NCBI RefSeq assembly: GCF_900106595.1
Contig: NZ_FNNC01000001.1
Span: 248,001 to 312,000 of the forward strand
Source: Marinococcus luteus
Lineage (GTDB): Bacteria > Bacillota > Bacilli > Bacillales > Marinococcaceae
Reading direction: 5' to 3'
DNA length: 64,000 nucleotides
Part shown: in pieces, positions 44,233-53,086 of the stretch
Layout of the letters: each line of letters begins with the position of its first letter
How positions within the stretch are numbered: the first letter of the stretch is position 1
The notes under the pieces: generated by a model
Databases searched by the model: none
The model's input: the letters and a program-made list of their open reading frames with translations, nothing else
What the model was told of the DNA's origin: nothing
Translations under genes and position numbers: made by a program

Positions 44233-45600
44233 ATGGTAGATTTATTGATGAATGATTTGTTGGGCACACCGGAAATTCTGGTCGGGCTGTTTGCCTTTAT
44301 CGGCCTGATGATTCAGCGGAAGGCAGCGTCGGACGTCGTGTCCGGCACGCTGAAAACGATACTCGGCTTTGTGATTTTAGGAGCGGGGGCAGCGGTGATT
44401 ACCGGGTCTCTCGACCAGTTCAGCGCCATGTTTAACCAGGCGTTTAACGTCGACGGGGTCATTCCGAACAACGAGGCGATCGTCGCGGTTGCCCAGGACG
44501 CGTTCGGGGCGGAAACGGCCATGATTATGCTGTTCGGCATGATCGTCAACATTATTCTGGCGAGAATTACGCCGTTTCGCTACATTTTCCTGACCGGGCA
44601 CCACATTATGTTCATGGCGTGTATGATCGCGGTTATTCTGACAACCGGCGGCATGACGGGCATTCCGATGGTAGCGCTTGGCTCCATCATCCTCGGGTCG
44701 CTTATGGTACTGCTTCCAGCCATGCTGCAGCCGTACACACGTGAAATTACCCAGTCAGACGACATTGCGGTCGGTCATTTCGGCTCCTTCGGCTACTTTG
44801 TTTCCGGTTTTCTCGCGAAGCGGATCGGCGACAAAAGCAAAAGCACCGAAGACATCAAGGTGCCTAAATCGCTTGGGTTCCTGAAGGATACCACGGTATC
44901 TGTTTCGCTGACGATGGTTATTCTGTTTGTAGTAGTGGCACTGTTCACCGGGCCGGCGTTTATTGAGTCGGAGGTGAGCGAAGGCCAGAACTTCCTGATC
45001 TTCGCACTTATGCAGGGGCTTACCTTTGCGGCCGGCGTCTACATCATTCTCGCCGGGGTACGGATGCTGCTCGGTGAAATCGTACCGGCATTTAAAGGAA
45101 TCGCGGATAAAATTGTACCGAACGCGAAACCAGCGCTCGATGCACCGGCCGTGTTCCCATTCGCAAACAACGCGGTTATTATCGGCTTCTTGTTCAGCTT
45201 TATTGCAGGTCTTGGCAGCATGTTTATCCTGCCGTTGCTCGGCCTGGCTGTAATCGTACCGGGACTTGTACCGCACTTCTTCACCGGAGCGGCTGCCGGC
45301 GTATTCGGCAACGCTACCGGGGGAAGAGTGGGGGCGATTGTTGGAGCCGTGGCGAACGGCGTTATGATCAGCTTTCTGCCGGCACTTCTGCTACCGCTGT
45401 TGGGCGATCTTGGCTTCCAGAACACCACATTCGGCGACGCTGACTTCGGCATCATCGGCCTAGCACTCGGCAACCTGATTACGCTTGTCCAGTCGCAGTG
45501 GTTGTTCTCGCTGATTATCCTAGCGGTACTCGCAGGCATCTTCCTGCTCAGCTGGAACCGCAACAAAGGAAAGAAAAACGAAGAAGAGAAAGCGGCTTAA
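44233..45600 (+). CDS. ulaA: PTS EIIC, ascorbate (UlaA/SgaT) family permease
   Basis: Membrane permease of the ascorbate-type PTS. The 455-residue protein has about 10-11 hydrophobic segments, the early GSLDQFSAMFNQAFNVDGVIPNNE and ILARITPFRYIFLTGHH blocks, and PHFFTGAAAGVFGNATGGR near residue 353, all typical of UlaA. ATG at 44233 lies eight bases after GGGGGAGG; a GTG at 44230 is less well placed. A perfect hairpin terminator follows. No lactonase or pentulose-phosphate genes follow, so the pathway downstream must be encoded elsewhere, or the substrate is different. Confidence 0.92.
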   Translation: MVDLLMNDLLGTPEILVGLFAFIGLMIQRKAASDVVSGTLKTILGFVILGAGAAVITGSLDQFSAMFNQAFNVDGVIPNNEAIVAVAQDAFGAETAMIMLFGMIVNIILARITPFRYIFLTGHHIMFMACMIAVILTTGGMTGIPMVALGSIILGSLMVLLPAMLQPYTREITQSDDIAVGHFGSFGYFVSGFLAKRIGDKSKSTEDIKVPKSLGFLKDTTVSVSLTMVILFVVVALFTGPAFIESEVSEGQNFLIFALMQGLTFAAGVYIILAGVRMLLGEIVPAFKGIADKIVPNAKPALDAPAVFPFANNAVIIGFLFSFIAGLGSMFILPLLGLAVIVPGLVPHFFTGAAAGVFGNATGGRVGAIVGAVANGVMISFLPALLLPLLGDLGFQNTTFGDADFGIIGLALGNLITLVQSQWLFSLIILAVLAGIFLLSWNRNKGKKNEEEKAA

Positions 45601-45627
45601 CTTCAGTAGAAATAGTTATATATACGA

Positions 45628-45660
45628 AACCCCGACGCCGGAATGCGTCGGGGTTACTTT
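45628..45660 (+). terminator. PTS operon terminator
   Basis: Perfect 11-bp stem AACCCCGACGC / GCGTCGGGGTT (45628-45638, 45645-45655) with a six-base loop, then a short T-rich tail. Confidence 0.85.
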
Positions 45661-45708
45661 TATTCATATAATAAAGTATTTAAAATAGCACAGCCGCTTC
45701 TCGTTCAT

Positions 45709-46839
45709 TTACGACCGCCTACGAATCATCGGCACCCATTTCATGTGCGTCCCGATCCGCCAGACCCATTCCAGCGGGCCGTAGTAAAAATATTTCAGCC
45801 ACAGAGGGCTGGTGAGCATCTGTGCTGCAAACACCAGCAGGCCGATGAATAATGCGAACACGTAGCCCGGCGGGTCCCAAATGCCCATGCCGTTAAAAAA
45901 TGTCCGTCCGCTCTCCCGAAACAGGCTCACGAAAATGACCGACTGCAGCAGGTAATGGGTGAAGGTCAATTTCCCGACGGCGGTAAATGGTATAAGAAAG
46001 TTGGAGATGCTTTTGCGGCTGGTGCCGGCCAACAGCAGTCCGAGGCCTACGCCTAAGCTCACCAAAAACGCGTACACATCGTCGAGATGAGCGACAAGCG
46101 GGCTGCTGGCTCCGGCATACAGAGCGGCTTTTCCCAAAAGACCGGCAAGCAGAAAGACTGCGGCGATCCGCCATTTACGATCGCGATCATCCAGGGCTCT
46201 TGAAAAGATGCCGCTGCGGTAGGCGTACATCCCAAAAAAGAAATAGCCGAGGTGGTCGATCATCGACGACCATTCAATCAGCAGGTATTCCACACCGGTC
46301 GGATAGGTTTGATTCGGGGGCAGGGCGTCCTTCATCCACTGCTCCGGATTCATCTGTACGGACGTGTAGCCGTCCAGCAGGTCGACACCGGTGGAATAGC
46401 CGAGCCAGAACAGGAACGCAAGCCCGAGCAGCCAGTTGGTCGGGAGCCGGAGGCAGATGAGCAGCACAAGCCCCGCGCTGGCGTACATGAGCAGGATGTC
46501 GCCCGCCCATATAAAATAGCCGTGCAGCCCCCCGACGAAAAACAGAATCACGAGCCGCCGGATAAGAGTAGGGTAGGGGTTCGTACCCTTCGTATGCAGC
46601 CGCCCGTAAATAAGCACGAGGCTGATGCCAAACATCATCGCAAACAGCGGCCGGGCGCTGTCCTCGAATACAACGGCAACGGTGGTTTCAATGGCGGTAC
46701 CCAGCCAGGTCGGATTGGCCGGATTCACCAGCGCGAGGCCGAAGATATTCACGATAAATATCGCAAACAAAGCCGCGCCGCGTATCTGATCGAGTATATC
46801 TATGCGCGGGCCCTGAGCACTGCCCTGGGGAGTTGTCAT
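45709..46839 (-). CDS. DUF418 (YeiB-like) membrane protein
   Basis: Integral membrane protein of the DUF418/YeiB family, function not established. The 376 residues contain about ten hydrophobic segments. Family features: RIDILDQIRGAALFAIFIVNI near residue 13, FEDSARPLFAMMFGISLVLIY near 57, and the C-terminal GPLEWVWRIGTHMKWVP, nearly identical to the usual DUF418 ending. I chose ATG at 46839; an in-frame TTG at 46860 would add seven residues, and neither start has a strong ribosome site. It is convergent with the PTS operon. Confidence 0.88.
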   Translation of the reverse strand: MTTPQGSAQGPRIDILDQIRGAALFAIFIVNIFGLALVNPANPTWLGTAIETTVAVVFEDSARPLFAMMFGISLVLIYGRLHTKGTNPYPTLIRRLVILFFVGGLHGYFIWAGDILLMYASAGLVLLICLRLPTNWLLGLAFLFWLGYSTGVDLLDGYTSVQMNPEQWMKDALPPNQTYPTGVEYLLIEWSSMIDHLGYFFFGMYAYRSGIFSRALDDRDRKWRIAAVFLLAGLLGKAALYAGASSPLVAHLDDVYAFLVSLGVGLGLLLAGTSRKSISNFLIPFTAVGKLTFTHYLLQSVIFVSLFRESGRTFFNGMGIWDPPGYVFALFIGLLVFAAQMLTSPLWLKYFYYGPLEWVWRIGTHMKWVPMIRRRS

Positions 46840-46937
46840 AAAAAAACCTACTTTCTGCAAAGGGAACTTCTTCTCGGGTGTTCATCTAAGGCGGGCAAAG
46901 AACCCTTATAGAGAATAAACGACGCATGCGGTTAAAT

Positions 46938-46973
46938 AAAGAGCCGGAAGTCCGGCAGGCTTTATTCACTCCG
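46938..46973 (-). repeat. Repeated terminator element, copy A (downstream of the PhoD-like gene)
   Basis: This 36-base element matches 49036-49071 at 34 positions. On the minus strand it contains GCCGGA-CT-TCCGGC followed by TCTTT, a compact terminator. It lies about 45 bases after the PhoD-like stop. Confidence 0.7.
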
Positions 46974-47016
46974 GGTGACCTTGTGTTACCGTCATCCGGA
47001 GAGCCAGGCCCCTTTC

Positions 47017-48858
47017 TTAACCAAAAAAGCTGTTCTTCTCCTTCACGTTAATTGCTACTTCCCCGTTTGGGATCTCACATTGGAGCAGCACGGATTTTGG
47101 TGCCTGATTTTCTTTGATGCTGTCCACAGCGCAGGCTGTCCAGACTGCCCTGGATTTCGAGAGCTCCAAAAGAGCGTAGCCGTGGGAGGTACTGTCGAAT
47201 AATTCAATCCAGGGATTTTCAATTTTGATGGCGTTCTGCAGCTCTTTAAAAAGAAACTTTGTGGGAACGATACTTTCACTTAACGCGTCCGGCAAAAAGG
47301 TGCGAAAGATTTCGAGCGTCGCGTTTCGAGGCAGGGGAGTCGTGTGGTCGAACAGGTTATTCAGGTTTTTCTGCACCATTTCGTTCAGATTGCTCGACGT
47401 CACAGACCCGACCATCAGCTCCACCCCGAATTTATAACCATCCCGGCTGTAATCCTCCTGGAGGTAAGAGGCTTCAAAGGAATGAAAATCGCCTGTTAGC
47501 GCAATGAAATTCTGGACGCCTTCATTCATGACTGTCTGGGCGATGGTCTGTCGTTCGTGTGCAAACCCGTCCCAGGCATCAAGGTTAATGTACCGGCCCA
47601 AAAATTTCAGCTGGGTGAGCTGCACCTGGTTTCCCCAAATGTTCCATAAGCTGTTGGAGTTTTTTAATTCACCGAGAAACCATTCTTTCTGCTCCCTGCC
47701 GAGCATGGACCGGTCGGGGCTGTGAATGTTTTCGCAGCCACCGGTAAAATAGCGTTCCAGTTCCCGTTCGCCGCATGGATGAGCATCACGGTAAGCGCGC
47801 TCGTCTGTAACGTACAGCGTGGCAAGGTCACCAATAGTCATCGACCGGTACAGCTTCAGGGCATCACTCGATGACGAACGGGACGGGACATACACCCTCG
47901 AAGGCATGTATTCCAGCCAGGCACTGTTCGCAGAATGACGCCGCTCGGGATCGGGCTCGAGGCTGTCATCCGGAGCCACAGCCGGGGCATAGGTGTCGTT
48001 TGCAAATTCATGATCGTCCCAGGTGGCCACCATGGCGTGCTTTTCGTGAAGCTTTTGCAGATCGGGGTCTGTACGGTACACGTTGTACAGGTGGCGGTAA
48101 TCCTCCAGGGTAAAGGCTTTGTCTTCACCGCTTGGAAGGGTAATCTTCCTTGCCTCCATACCGGTTTGGTACGAAGCATCCCCGGCGGCTTCATACACGT
48201 AATCTCCAAGATGCAAAAAGAAATCCAGTTGCTCGTCCGCCAGGTGGGCCAGCGCATTGAAATAGCCGCTCGTGTAATCCTGGCAGGAAACGTAGCCTAT
48301 GGTTGCTGCTGAACAATCACTGCCTTCAGGCGGAAGAGTGCGGCATCTGCCGACTTTGCTCATCAGGCCGCCCTTTGTGATAAAACGGTAATAGTAAGTC
48401 TCATTAGGGTGCAGCATTCCATCCAGATCAATGCGGACTACATGGTCATGGTCTTTCCATATCGGAGAAAAACCGCTTACATCCACGAAAGAAAAATCCG
48501 GACTTGTACTCACCTGAAACATAACAGTTTTTCCCTGGTCGATGATCTCCGCTGAGGAAGAATCATTTTTGTCGTGCGGCTTTTTCAGCCAATGGAAGCC
48601 TTCTCCGTCGATTTCTGTATCAGAGACCCCCGCTTCTAACGAAGGATCTACTCTGGTCCAAAGCATCATTCCTGACGAAGTGGGGTCGCCGGAAGCGACC
48701 GATTGAGGAAATCCTTTTCCCACCGGGTGACTCGCGAAATGCGACTCGGTATCTATATCGGGTAAACCATCAATCACCTTGAATGCTGAACCGGTAAGAA
48801 AGGACTCGGGGAAAGAAGCCCTGTTTTCATCGTCCATGACTGAATCATTAAAATACAA
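47017..48858 (-). CDS. phoD: PhoD-like alkaline phosphatase
   Basis: Metallophosphoesterase of the PhoD family (alkaline phosphatase/phosphodiesterase, Ca/Fe dependent). The 613-residue protein has an N-terminal PhoD_N sandwich (FPQSVASGDPTSSGMMLWTRVDP near residue 50) and a catalytic domain with YVSCQDYTSGYFNAL near 199, HLGDYVYEA near 219, WDDHEFANDTY near 288 and LTGDFHSF near 460. The start is TTG at 48858 behind AGGGGGGG; ATG eight codons in is an alternative. Unlike classical PhoD, no Tat or Sec signal peptide is visible at either start, so export is unclear. Confidence 0.9.
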   Translation of the reverse strand: MYFNDSVMDDENRASFPESFLTGSAFKVIDGLPDIDTESHFASHPVGKGFPQSVASGDPTSSGMMLWTRVDPSLEAGVSDTEIDGEGFHWLKKPHDKNDSSSAEIIDQGKTVMFQVSTSPDFSFVDVSGFSPIWKDHDHVVRIDLDGMLHPNETYYYRFITKGGLMSKVGRCRTLPPEGSDCSAATIGYVSCQDYTSGYFNALAHLADEQLDFFLHLGDYVYEAAGDASYQTGMEARKITLPSGEDKAFTLEDYRHLYNVYRTDPDLQKLHEKHAMVATWDDHEFANDTYAPAVAPDDSLEPDPERRHSANSAWLEYMPSRVYVPSRSSSSDALKLYRSMTIGDLATLYVTDERAYRDAHPCGERELERYFTGGCENIHSPDRSMLGREQKEWFLGELKNSNSLWNIWGNQVQLTQLKFLGRYINLDAWDGFAHERQTIAQTVMNEGVQNFIALTGDFHSFEASYLQEDYSRDGYKFGVELMVGSVTSSNLNEMVQKNLNNLFDHTTPLPRNATLEIFRTFLPDALSESIVPTKFLFKELQNAIKIENPWIELFDSTSHGYALLELSKSRAVWTACAVDSIKENQAPKSVLLQCEIPNGEVAINVKEKNSFFG

Positions 48859-49035
48859 TATGGCGCCCCCCCTTGATTTTTTCGTTTATACTGGCTGTTT
48901 TGAATTGATGACAAATCGCCTTCTTTTTAACAAATATACCACGGGGTTCCGTGCCTGCGAATATATGTCTCTTTTTATCCTTAACAAAAAATTATTGTTG
49001 TAAAACCTGAGGGTCGATGAAATTAAACATAGATG

Positions 49036-49071
49036 AAAGAGCCGGAAGTCCGGCAGGCCTTATTTACTCCG
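49036..49071 (-). repeat. Repeated terminator element, copy B (end of the gamma-glutamyltransferase gene)
   Basis: Same 36-base element as 46938-46973. Here it overlaps the last codons and stop of the gamma-glutamyltransferase gene and provides its hairpin GCCGGA/TCCGGC with a TCTTT tail. Confidence 0.7.
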
Positions 49072-50782
49072 AAGCACTGCTCTGCCAGTCTGCTTCCCGC
49101 CTCGGATCCCTCGCTCCGGAAAGTTCCCCGGTCTCCTGGTCGAGGGCTAATGCCTGGATCGACCCGAAGTAGAGCGGTGTCGGCTGGTCACGTATATCCT
49201 CGTACCCAATCGCGAGCAGCTCCTCGCGCTGCTCTGTTTCGGGCTGCTCTTCCATCACCAGCTCGTCACCGTCCAGGTGAAAACGCGGAGCTTCGACGGC
49301 TTCCGCAAGACCTGCGTCATTCTCCGCCCAGTCGGCAATTATCTGCGTGAGCATAATCGGAATCCGCTCGCCGCCCGGGCTGCCGATGCCAAGCACCGGC
49401 CCGTCATCATTGGCAACGAGCATCGGAGACGACCAGGTCACCGAGCGCCGGCCCGGCTCCGGTTCATTAACGCTTCCTTCGCCAATGTCGAACCGATTCA
49501 TCTGGTTGTTCAGAAAATAGCCGTCGGCATATTTCCCGGACCCCCAGAAGTTGGTGAGCGTATTGGTCATCGACACAAACGTCCCATCCTCGTCAACGAC
49601 CGTAATATGGGTCGTGTTGGGGTCTCCTGTGTAGGAGGAAGCTTCCTCCTCGGAGATAAGGCTGTCGCCGGAAATTTCCGCAGCCAGCTCCGCGTTCTGC
49701 TCCGGATCCGTCAGTTCATCGACCGGCACGTCCACGAAATTCGGATCGCCGTAGTCCGTTTCAATAAACTGGGAGGCGAGTCTCCAGGACATGGCGGTAT
49801 CGTGGATAAAGTCCGTACTGTCCCGGCCCGCTTCCATGCTGCCACGCTCCTCAAGCATCTGCAGCATCTGAATGACGCTGATGCCGGGGAGCGGCGGGGC
49901 GGCGCCGATAATGTCATATCCTGCATATGATCCGATGGACGGGTCGTTCTGGCTGATTTCAAAGGCTTCAAGCGAGGCGGCATTTATTCCTTTGATTTGA
50001 GAAGCAAGCGATTCCCCGGCCTCTCCTTCGTATAAGGTGCTGCTCCCGTTGTCGCGGATGTCGCGCAGCGTATCAGCGAGTTCGTCCTGTTCCACGGTAG
50101 TGCCGGCTTCGAGAGGCTCCCCGTCGGGATAGAAATGGCTCAGCTTCCTGACGGGGAGCCTGTCCTCGCCCGATTCGAGCTGATCCGCCAAGAGGCCGGA
50201 GACCTCCGAGCTGTCGGCGAGCGTCACCGCAGGATCAAGCAGCTCCTCCCATTCCGCCGTTCCGTAGTCGGCATGGAATTCGTTCATTCCGGCGGTAAAG
50301 CCGGGCACGCCTATGTCAGAGGAGGGGATGCCGCCCTCGGGCACGACTTCGCGGTAATCATACGCCTGCGGGGCTTCTCCCTGCTCCTGGATCAACACGG
50401 ATCCGCCTCCGCCGATACCGGAGGCAAACGGCTCGACAACCGAGACCGCGTAAGCGGCTGCGACAGCGGCATCAGCCGCGTTTCCTCCGTTATCAAGCAC
50501 CTCCATGCCGGCTTCGACCGCCTCCGGGTGTCCGGCACTCACCCCGTAATCGGTGGTGGGTTCACTGGACGGCTCGGATTCTTCTTCCGCTGCCTCCTCA
50601 TTTTCATTGGTGTCGGTTTCCTCCTCCGGGGGTGCGCTTTCATTTTCGCTTTCTTCATCTGACGAACATCCGCTGATGACTAATGCGGACAGAAGAGCTG
50701 CGGCGGGGGTGAAGCGGCGTATGTAAGCGAAATAAGGCAGGGGGGCGGTTTTCCATTCTGATATTTCCTTTTTATGAACCAT
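49064..50782 (-). CDS. Lipoprotein gamma-glutamyltransferase
   Basis: Exported Ntn-hydrolase that cleaves gamma-glutamyl bonds (glutathione or poly-gamma-glutamate). The 572-residue precursor has a signal peptide ending in a lipobox LVISGC (cysteine near residue 39), then a very acidic low-complexity linker (about 40-75; many E, S, P, N, T). The enzyme follows: GVSAGHPEAVEAGMEVLDNGGNA near 79, GIGGGGSVLI near 121, the autoprocessing and catalytic threonine in NTTHITVVDEDG near 390, and GSGKYADGYFLNNQMNRF near 413. It would be tethered outside the membrane; the acidity suits a salty or alkaline habitat. Whether it acts on glutathione or on a capsule, like CapD, cannot be decided. Confidence 0.92.
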   Translation of the reverse strand: MVHKKEISEWKTAPLPYFAYIRRFTPAAALLSALVISGCSSDEESENESAPPEEETDTNENEEAAEEESEPSSEPTTDYGVSAGHPEAVEAGMEVLDNGGNAADAAVAAAYAVSVVEPFASGIGGGGSVLIQEQGEAPQAYDYREVVPEGGIPSSDIGVPGFTAGMNEFHADYGTAEWEELLDPAVTLADSSEVSGLLADQLESGEDRLPVRKLSHFYPDGEPLEAGTTVEQDELADTLRDIRDNGSSTLYEGEAGESLASQIKGINAASLEAFEISQNDPSIGSYAGYDIIGAAPPLPGISVIQMLQMLEERGSMEAGRDSTDFIHDTAMSWRLASQFIETDYGDPNFVDVPVDELTDPEQNAELAAEISGDSLISEEEASSYTGDPNTTHITVVDEDGTFVSMTNTLTNFWGSGKYADGYFLNNQMNRFDIGEGSVNEPEPGRRSVTWSSPMLVANDDGPVLGIGSPGGERIPIMLTQIIADWAENDAGLAEAVEAPRFHLDGDELVMEEQPETEQREELLAIGYEDIRDQPTPLYFGSIQALALDQETGELSGARDPRREADWQSSASE

Positions 50783-51195
50783 GCATCATTCTCCTTTCCC
50801 GGTTCTTACTTGATTCTGCTTTGTGCCGGCAGCCTCCTGCCGTGCAGGTGTCGAATAAGTAAAAATAATCCTTAAATCTGCACAGTTGCTGCCGGTGCTT
50901 ACAAGGAGAGAAAGAGAGCAGGACGTTGAACTGGTGGGAGGTAGAGGTGTAAGGAAAATATGTATATGAGTAAATGGGAGGTAAAAAAGTTTCTTCTCAT
51001 TGTAATATTACCCCTATACCCTAAAATGCCTGCGTCAAAAGCCCGGGAAGGCCAGATTGACAGATGCTTTTATTATTTGAGCGGTTCAAAAACTTTCTTT
51101 TGCAAAAAAGACCCTTGCAGGCTTTCTGCAGGGTCTCCTTTGGTTCCAGACACATGTTGAGCCAGGAACGGTGAAGTTAATCCTCCGTCTTTTAT
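50783..51195. other. Intergenic region with the MBL gene terminator
   Basis: No supported gene; short frames here lack ribosome sites. The region must carry the promoter of the gamma-glutamyltransferase gene near 50.8-50.9 kb. A hairpin (51109-51120 with 51126-51136, one bulged T) followed on the minus strand by T6 terminates the MBL-fold gene. Confidence 0.6.
51104..51136 (-). terminator. Terminator of the MBL-fold gene
   Basis: On the minus strand AGACCCTGCAG pairs with CTGCAAGGGTCT, followed by TTTTT. It lies about 60 bases beyond the stop at 51196. Confidence 0.75.
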
Positions 51196-51969
51196 CTAAA
51201 AACGATAAACTTCCCCGTCATCCGGTACCCAAACATTTGCCGAGATGCCTTTTTCTTCGGCGAATCTCTTTAATTCTTCCTTCGATAACGTCCAGTGGTT
51301 CACTGCTTCCATGTGCACGGCGATAATCCTCGCACCGGGGGCGGCCTGCTGTAATTCGTACACGTCTTCTTTGCCCATGACGAGCGAACCGCCCTCGGCG
51401 AACTGGTTGTCTCCGGCATTGACCACGATGATATCCGGCTGATGGAGGTTTACCGCTTCCTGGACGCCCTCGTACCAGACGGTGTCACCGGCCACATACA
51501 GCGTCTGCTCCGATTCGTGGCTGAATACGACGCCGCATACCGGTCCGGTCATTTCAAGGATGTCGCCGCGGCCGTGCTCGCCCTTCGTTTTGCTTAAGCT
51601 GATCCCTTCAAAGACGGTGTCCCCGTGCAGCACCTCCACATGCTGAAAGCCGTCGTTCCGGATAGTCTCCGCCTCGTCGGCATTCTGGGTAAACAAAGGA
51701 ATCTCCTTGGGGAGCGCTTCTTTCGCGGCCTCGTCCCAGTGATCCGGGTGCGTGTGCGTAACGATCACGGCATCAATGCCTGCGGTGATTTCCTGCAACG
51801 AAACCGGCAGCTCGGCGACCGGGTTGTTCTGGTCGCCGTCTGGCGCCTGGGGCGAAGGGTTTGGCAGCGGTGGGTACGCGCCTTTTTCCCCTAAATACGG
51901 GTCGATCAAAAACTTCTTGCCAGCGTATTCGACAATGAGCGTAGCGTTGCGGATCTGCTGGATATTCAT
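51196..51969 (-). CDS. MBL-fold metallo-hydrolase
   Basis: Metallo-beta-lactamase-fold hydrolase of the COG2220 type (257 residues). The zinc ligands are visible: THTHPDHWDE near residue 91, KTKGEHGRGD near 130, GDTVWYEG near 161 and AVHMEAVNHW near 220. There is no signal peptide, so it acts in the cytoplasm. UlaG, the ascorbate-6-phosphate lactonase, is also COG2220 but is much longer, so a link with the PTS 6 kb away is not supported. It stands alone on the minus strand, with a terminator. The substrate is unknown. Confidence 0.88.
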   Translation of the reverse strand: MNIQQIRNATLIVEYAGKKFLIDPYLGEKGAYPPLPNPSPQAPDGDQNNPVAELPVSLQEITAGIDAVIVTHTHPDHWDEAAKEALPKEIPLFTQNADEAETIRNDGFQHVEVLHGDTVFEGISLSKTKGEHGRGDILEMTGPVCGVVFSHESEQTLYVAGDTVWYEGVQEAVNLHQPDIIVVNAGDNQFAEGGSLVMGKEDVYELQQAAPGARIIAVHMEAVNHWTLSKEELKRFAEEKGISANVWVPDDGEVYRF

Positions 51970-52161
51970 CTGGCAAAACTCCCTTTACGTTAAAAATATT
52001 ATCGAGTCCTGTTTTATTGTAACCGAAACCTGCCAAGGAAACACATATACTGATGTTTCGAATACGACTGTCTGGGAATGGGAATTACGTCTAAGGATAG
52101 TTAATGGTTATGGGAATAGGAAACAAAAAGCTGCCCGCCGGGTAGTATTGGAGGAATAAAA

Positions 52162-52935
52162 ATGAAGATTTTAATAACAGGAGCGACGGACGGCATCGGC
52201 ATGGAAACAGCGAAGATGCTGACAAAAGAGGGCCACGAGGTGCTGCTGCATGGGCGCAGCGGGGAAAAGCTTGCGAATGTGGCGAAAGAAATTGGAAACG
52301 AAAACGCCGAGCAGTATGTGGCCGATTTGTCCCAGATGGCGAATGTAAGAAGCTTCGCTGAAGCGGTGAAGGAAAAGCACCATCATCTGGACGTGCTTAT
52401 CAATAACGCGGGCGTTTATACTGCTTCAAGTGAGAAGACTGGAGACGGGCTCGACATCCGGTTTGCGGTGAATACAATGGCGCCGTATATCTTAACCCAC
52501 GAGCTGCTGCCGCTTATGGATGAGTCGGGCCGCATTGTGAACCTATCATCAGCGGCCCAGAAGCCGGTGGATGCGAAGGCGCTTGCGGGTGATTCGGAAC
52601 TTCAGGATGGCGAAGCCTATGCGCAAAGCAAGCTCGCGCTCACGATGTGGACGGTGGAGCTTTCGCACCGGATCGCCCCGGTCATCGTGGCCGTGAATCC
52701 GGGGTCCCTGCTCGGAAGTAAAATGGTAAAGACCGCATTCGGAGTTGAAGGCAGCGATATTACCATCGGGGCGAATATTCTGTATCAGGCGGCTCTGTCG
52801 GATACGTTTGCCGACGCGTCCGGGAAGTATTTTGACAACGACAGCGGCGACTTCGGCGACCCGCATCCGGATGCTCTGGACCGTGACAAACGCACCACGC
52901 TCATCGAACAGATAGAGGGTATTACCGGAAAATAA
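52162..52935 (+). CDS. Short-chain dehydrogenase/reductase
   Basis: Cytoplasmic NAD(P)-dependent oxidoreductase of the classical SDR family (257 residues). It has the Rossmann motif TGATDGIG near residue 6, NNAG near 84, a catalytic serine in NLSSAAQ near 131 and YAQSK near 153 (Tyr-x3-Lys). HGRS after the second strand suggests an NADP preference, by analogy. ATG at 52162 follows TTGGAGGAA. It is followed by its own terminator, so it is monocistronic. The sequence resembles retinol-dehydrogenase-like SDRs, but the substrate cannot be told. Confidence 0.9.
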   Translation: MKILITGATDGIGMETAKMLTKEGHEVLLHGRSGEKLANVAKEIGNENAEQYVADLSQMANVRSFAEAVKEKHHHLDVLINNAGVYTASSEKTGDGLDIRFAVNTMAPYILTHELLPLMDESGRIVNLSSAAQKPVDAKALAGDSELQDGEAYAQSKLALTMWTVELSHRIAPVIVAVNPGSLLGSKMVKTAFGVEGSDITIGANILYQAALSDTFADASGKYFDNDSGDFGDPHPDALDRDKRTTLIEQIEGITGK

Positions 52936-52955
52936 AAAAGCATGTCCTTATTCTC

Positions 52956-52991
52956 GCAGAACTCCAACGGAAAGGGGGTTCTGCTTTTTTT
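52956..52991 (+). terminator. SDR gene terminator
   Basis: GCAGAAC (52956-52962) pairs with GTTCTGC (52978-52984), with extra C-G pairs inside, followed by T7. Confidence 0.8.
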
Positions 52992-53086
52992 GTATGGCAG
53001 TTCAAACTTGCTAATCCCGGGGGAACGCCGTAACATGAAATTATACCAACCGATAGATAAAAGGTACGCCACAGAGGAGCAAACAT

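Noticed and set aside
51196-51969. UlaG (ascorbate-6-phosphate lactonase) linked to the PTS
   Set aside because: Same broad fold, but much shorter than UlaG, 5.6 kb away, opposite strand, with several unrelated genes between.
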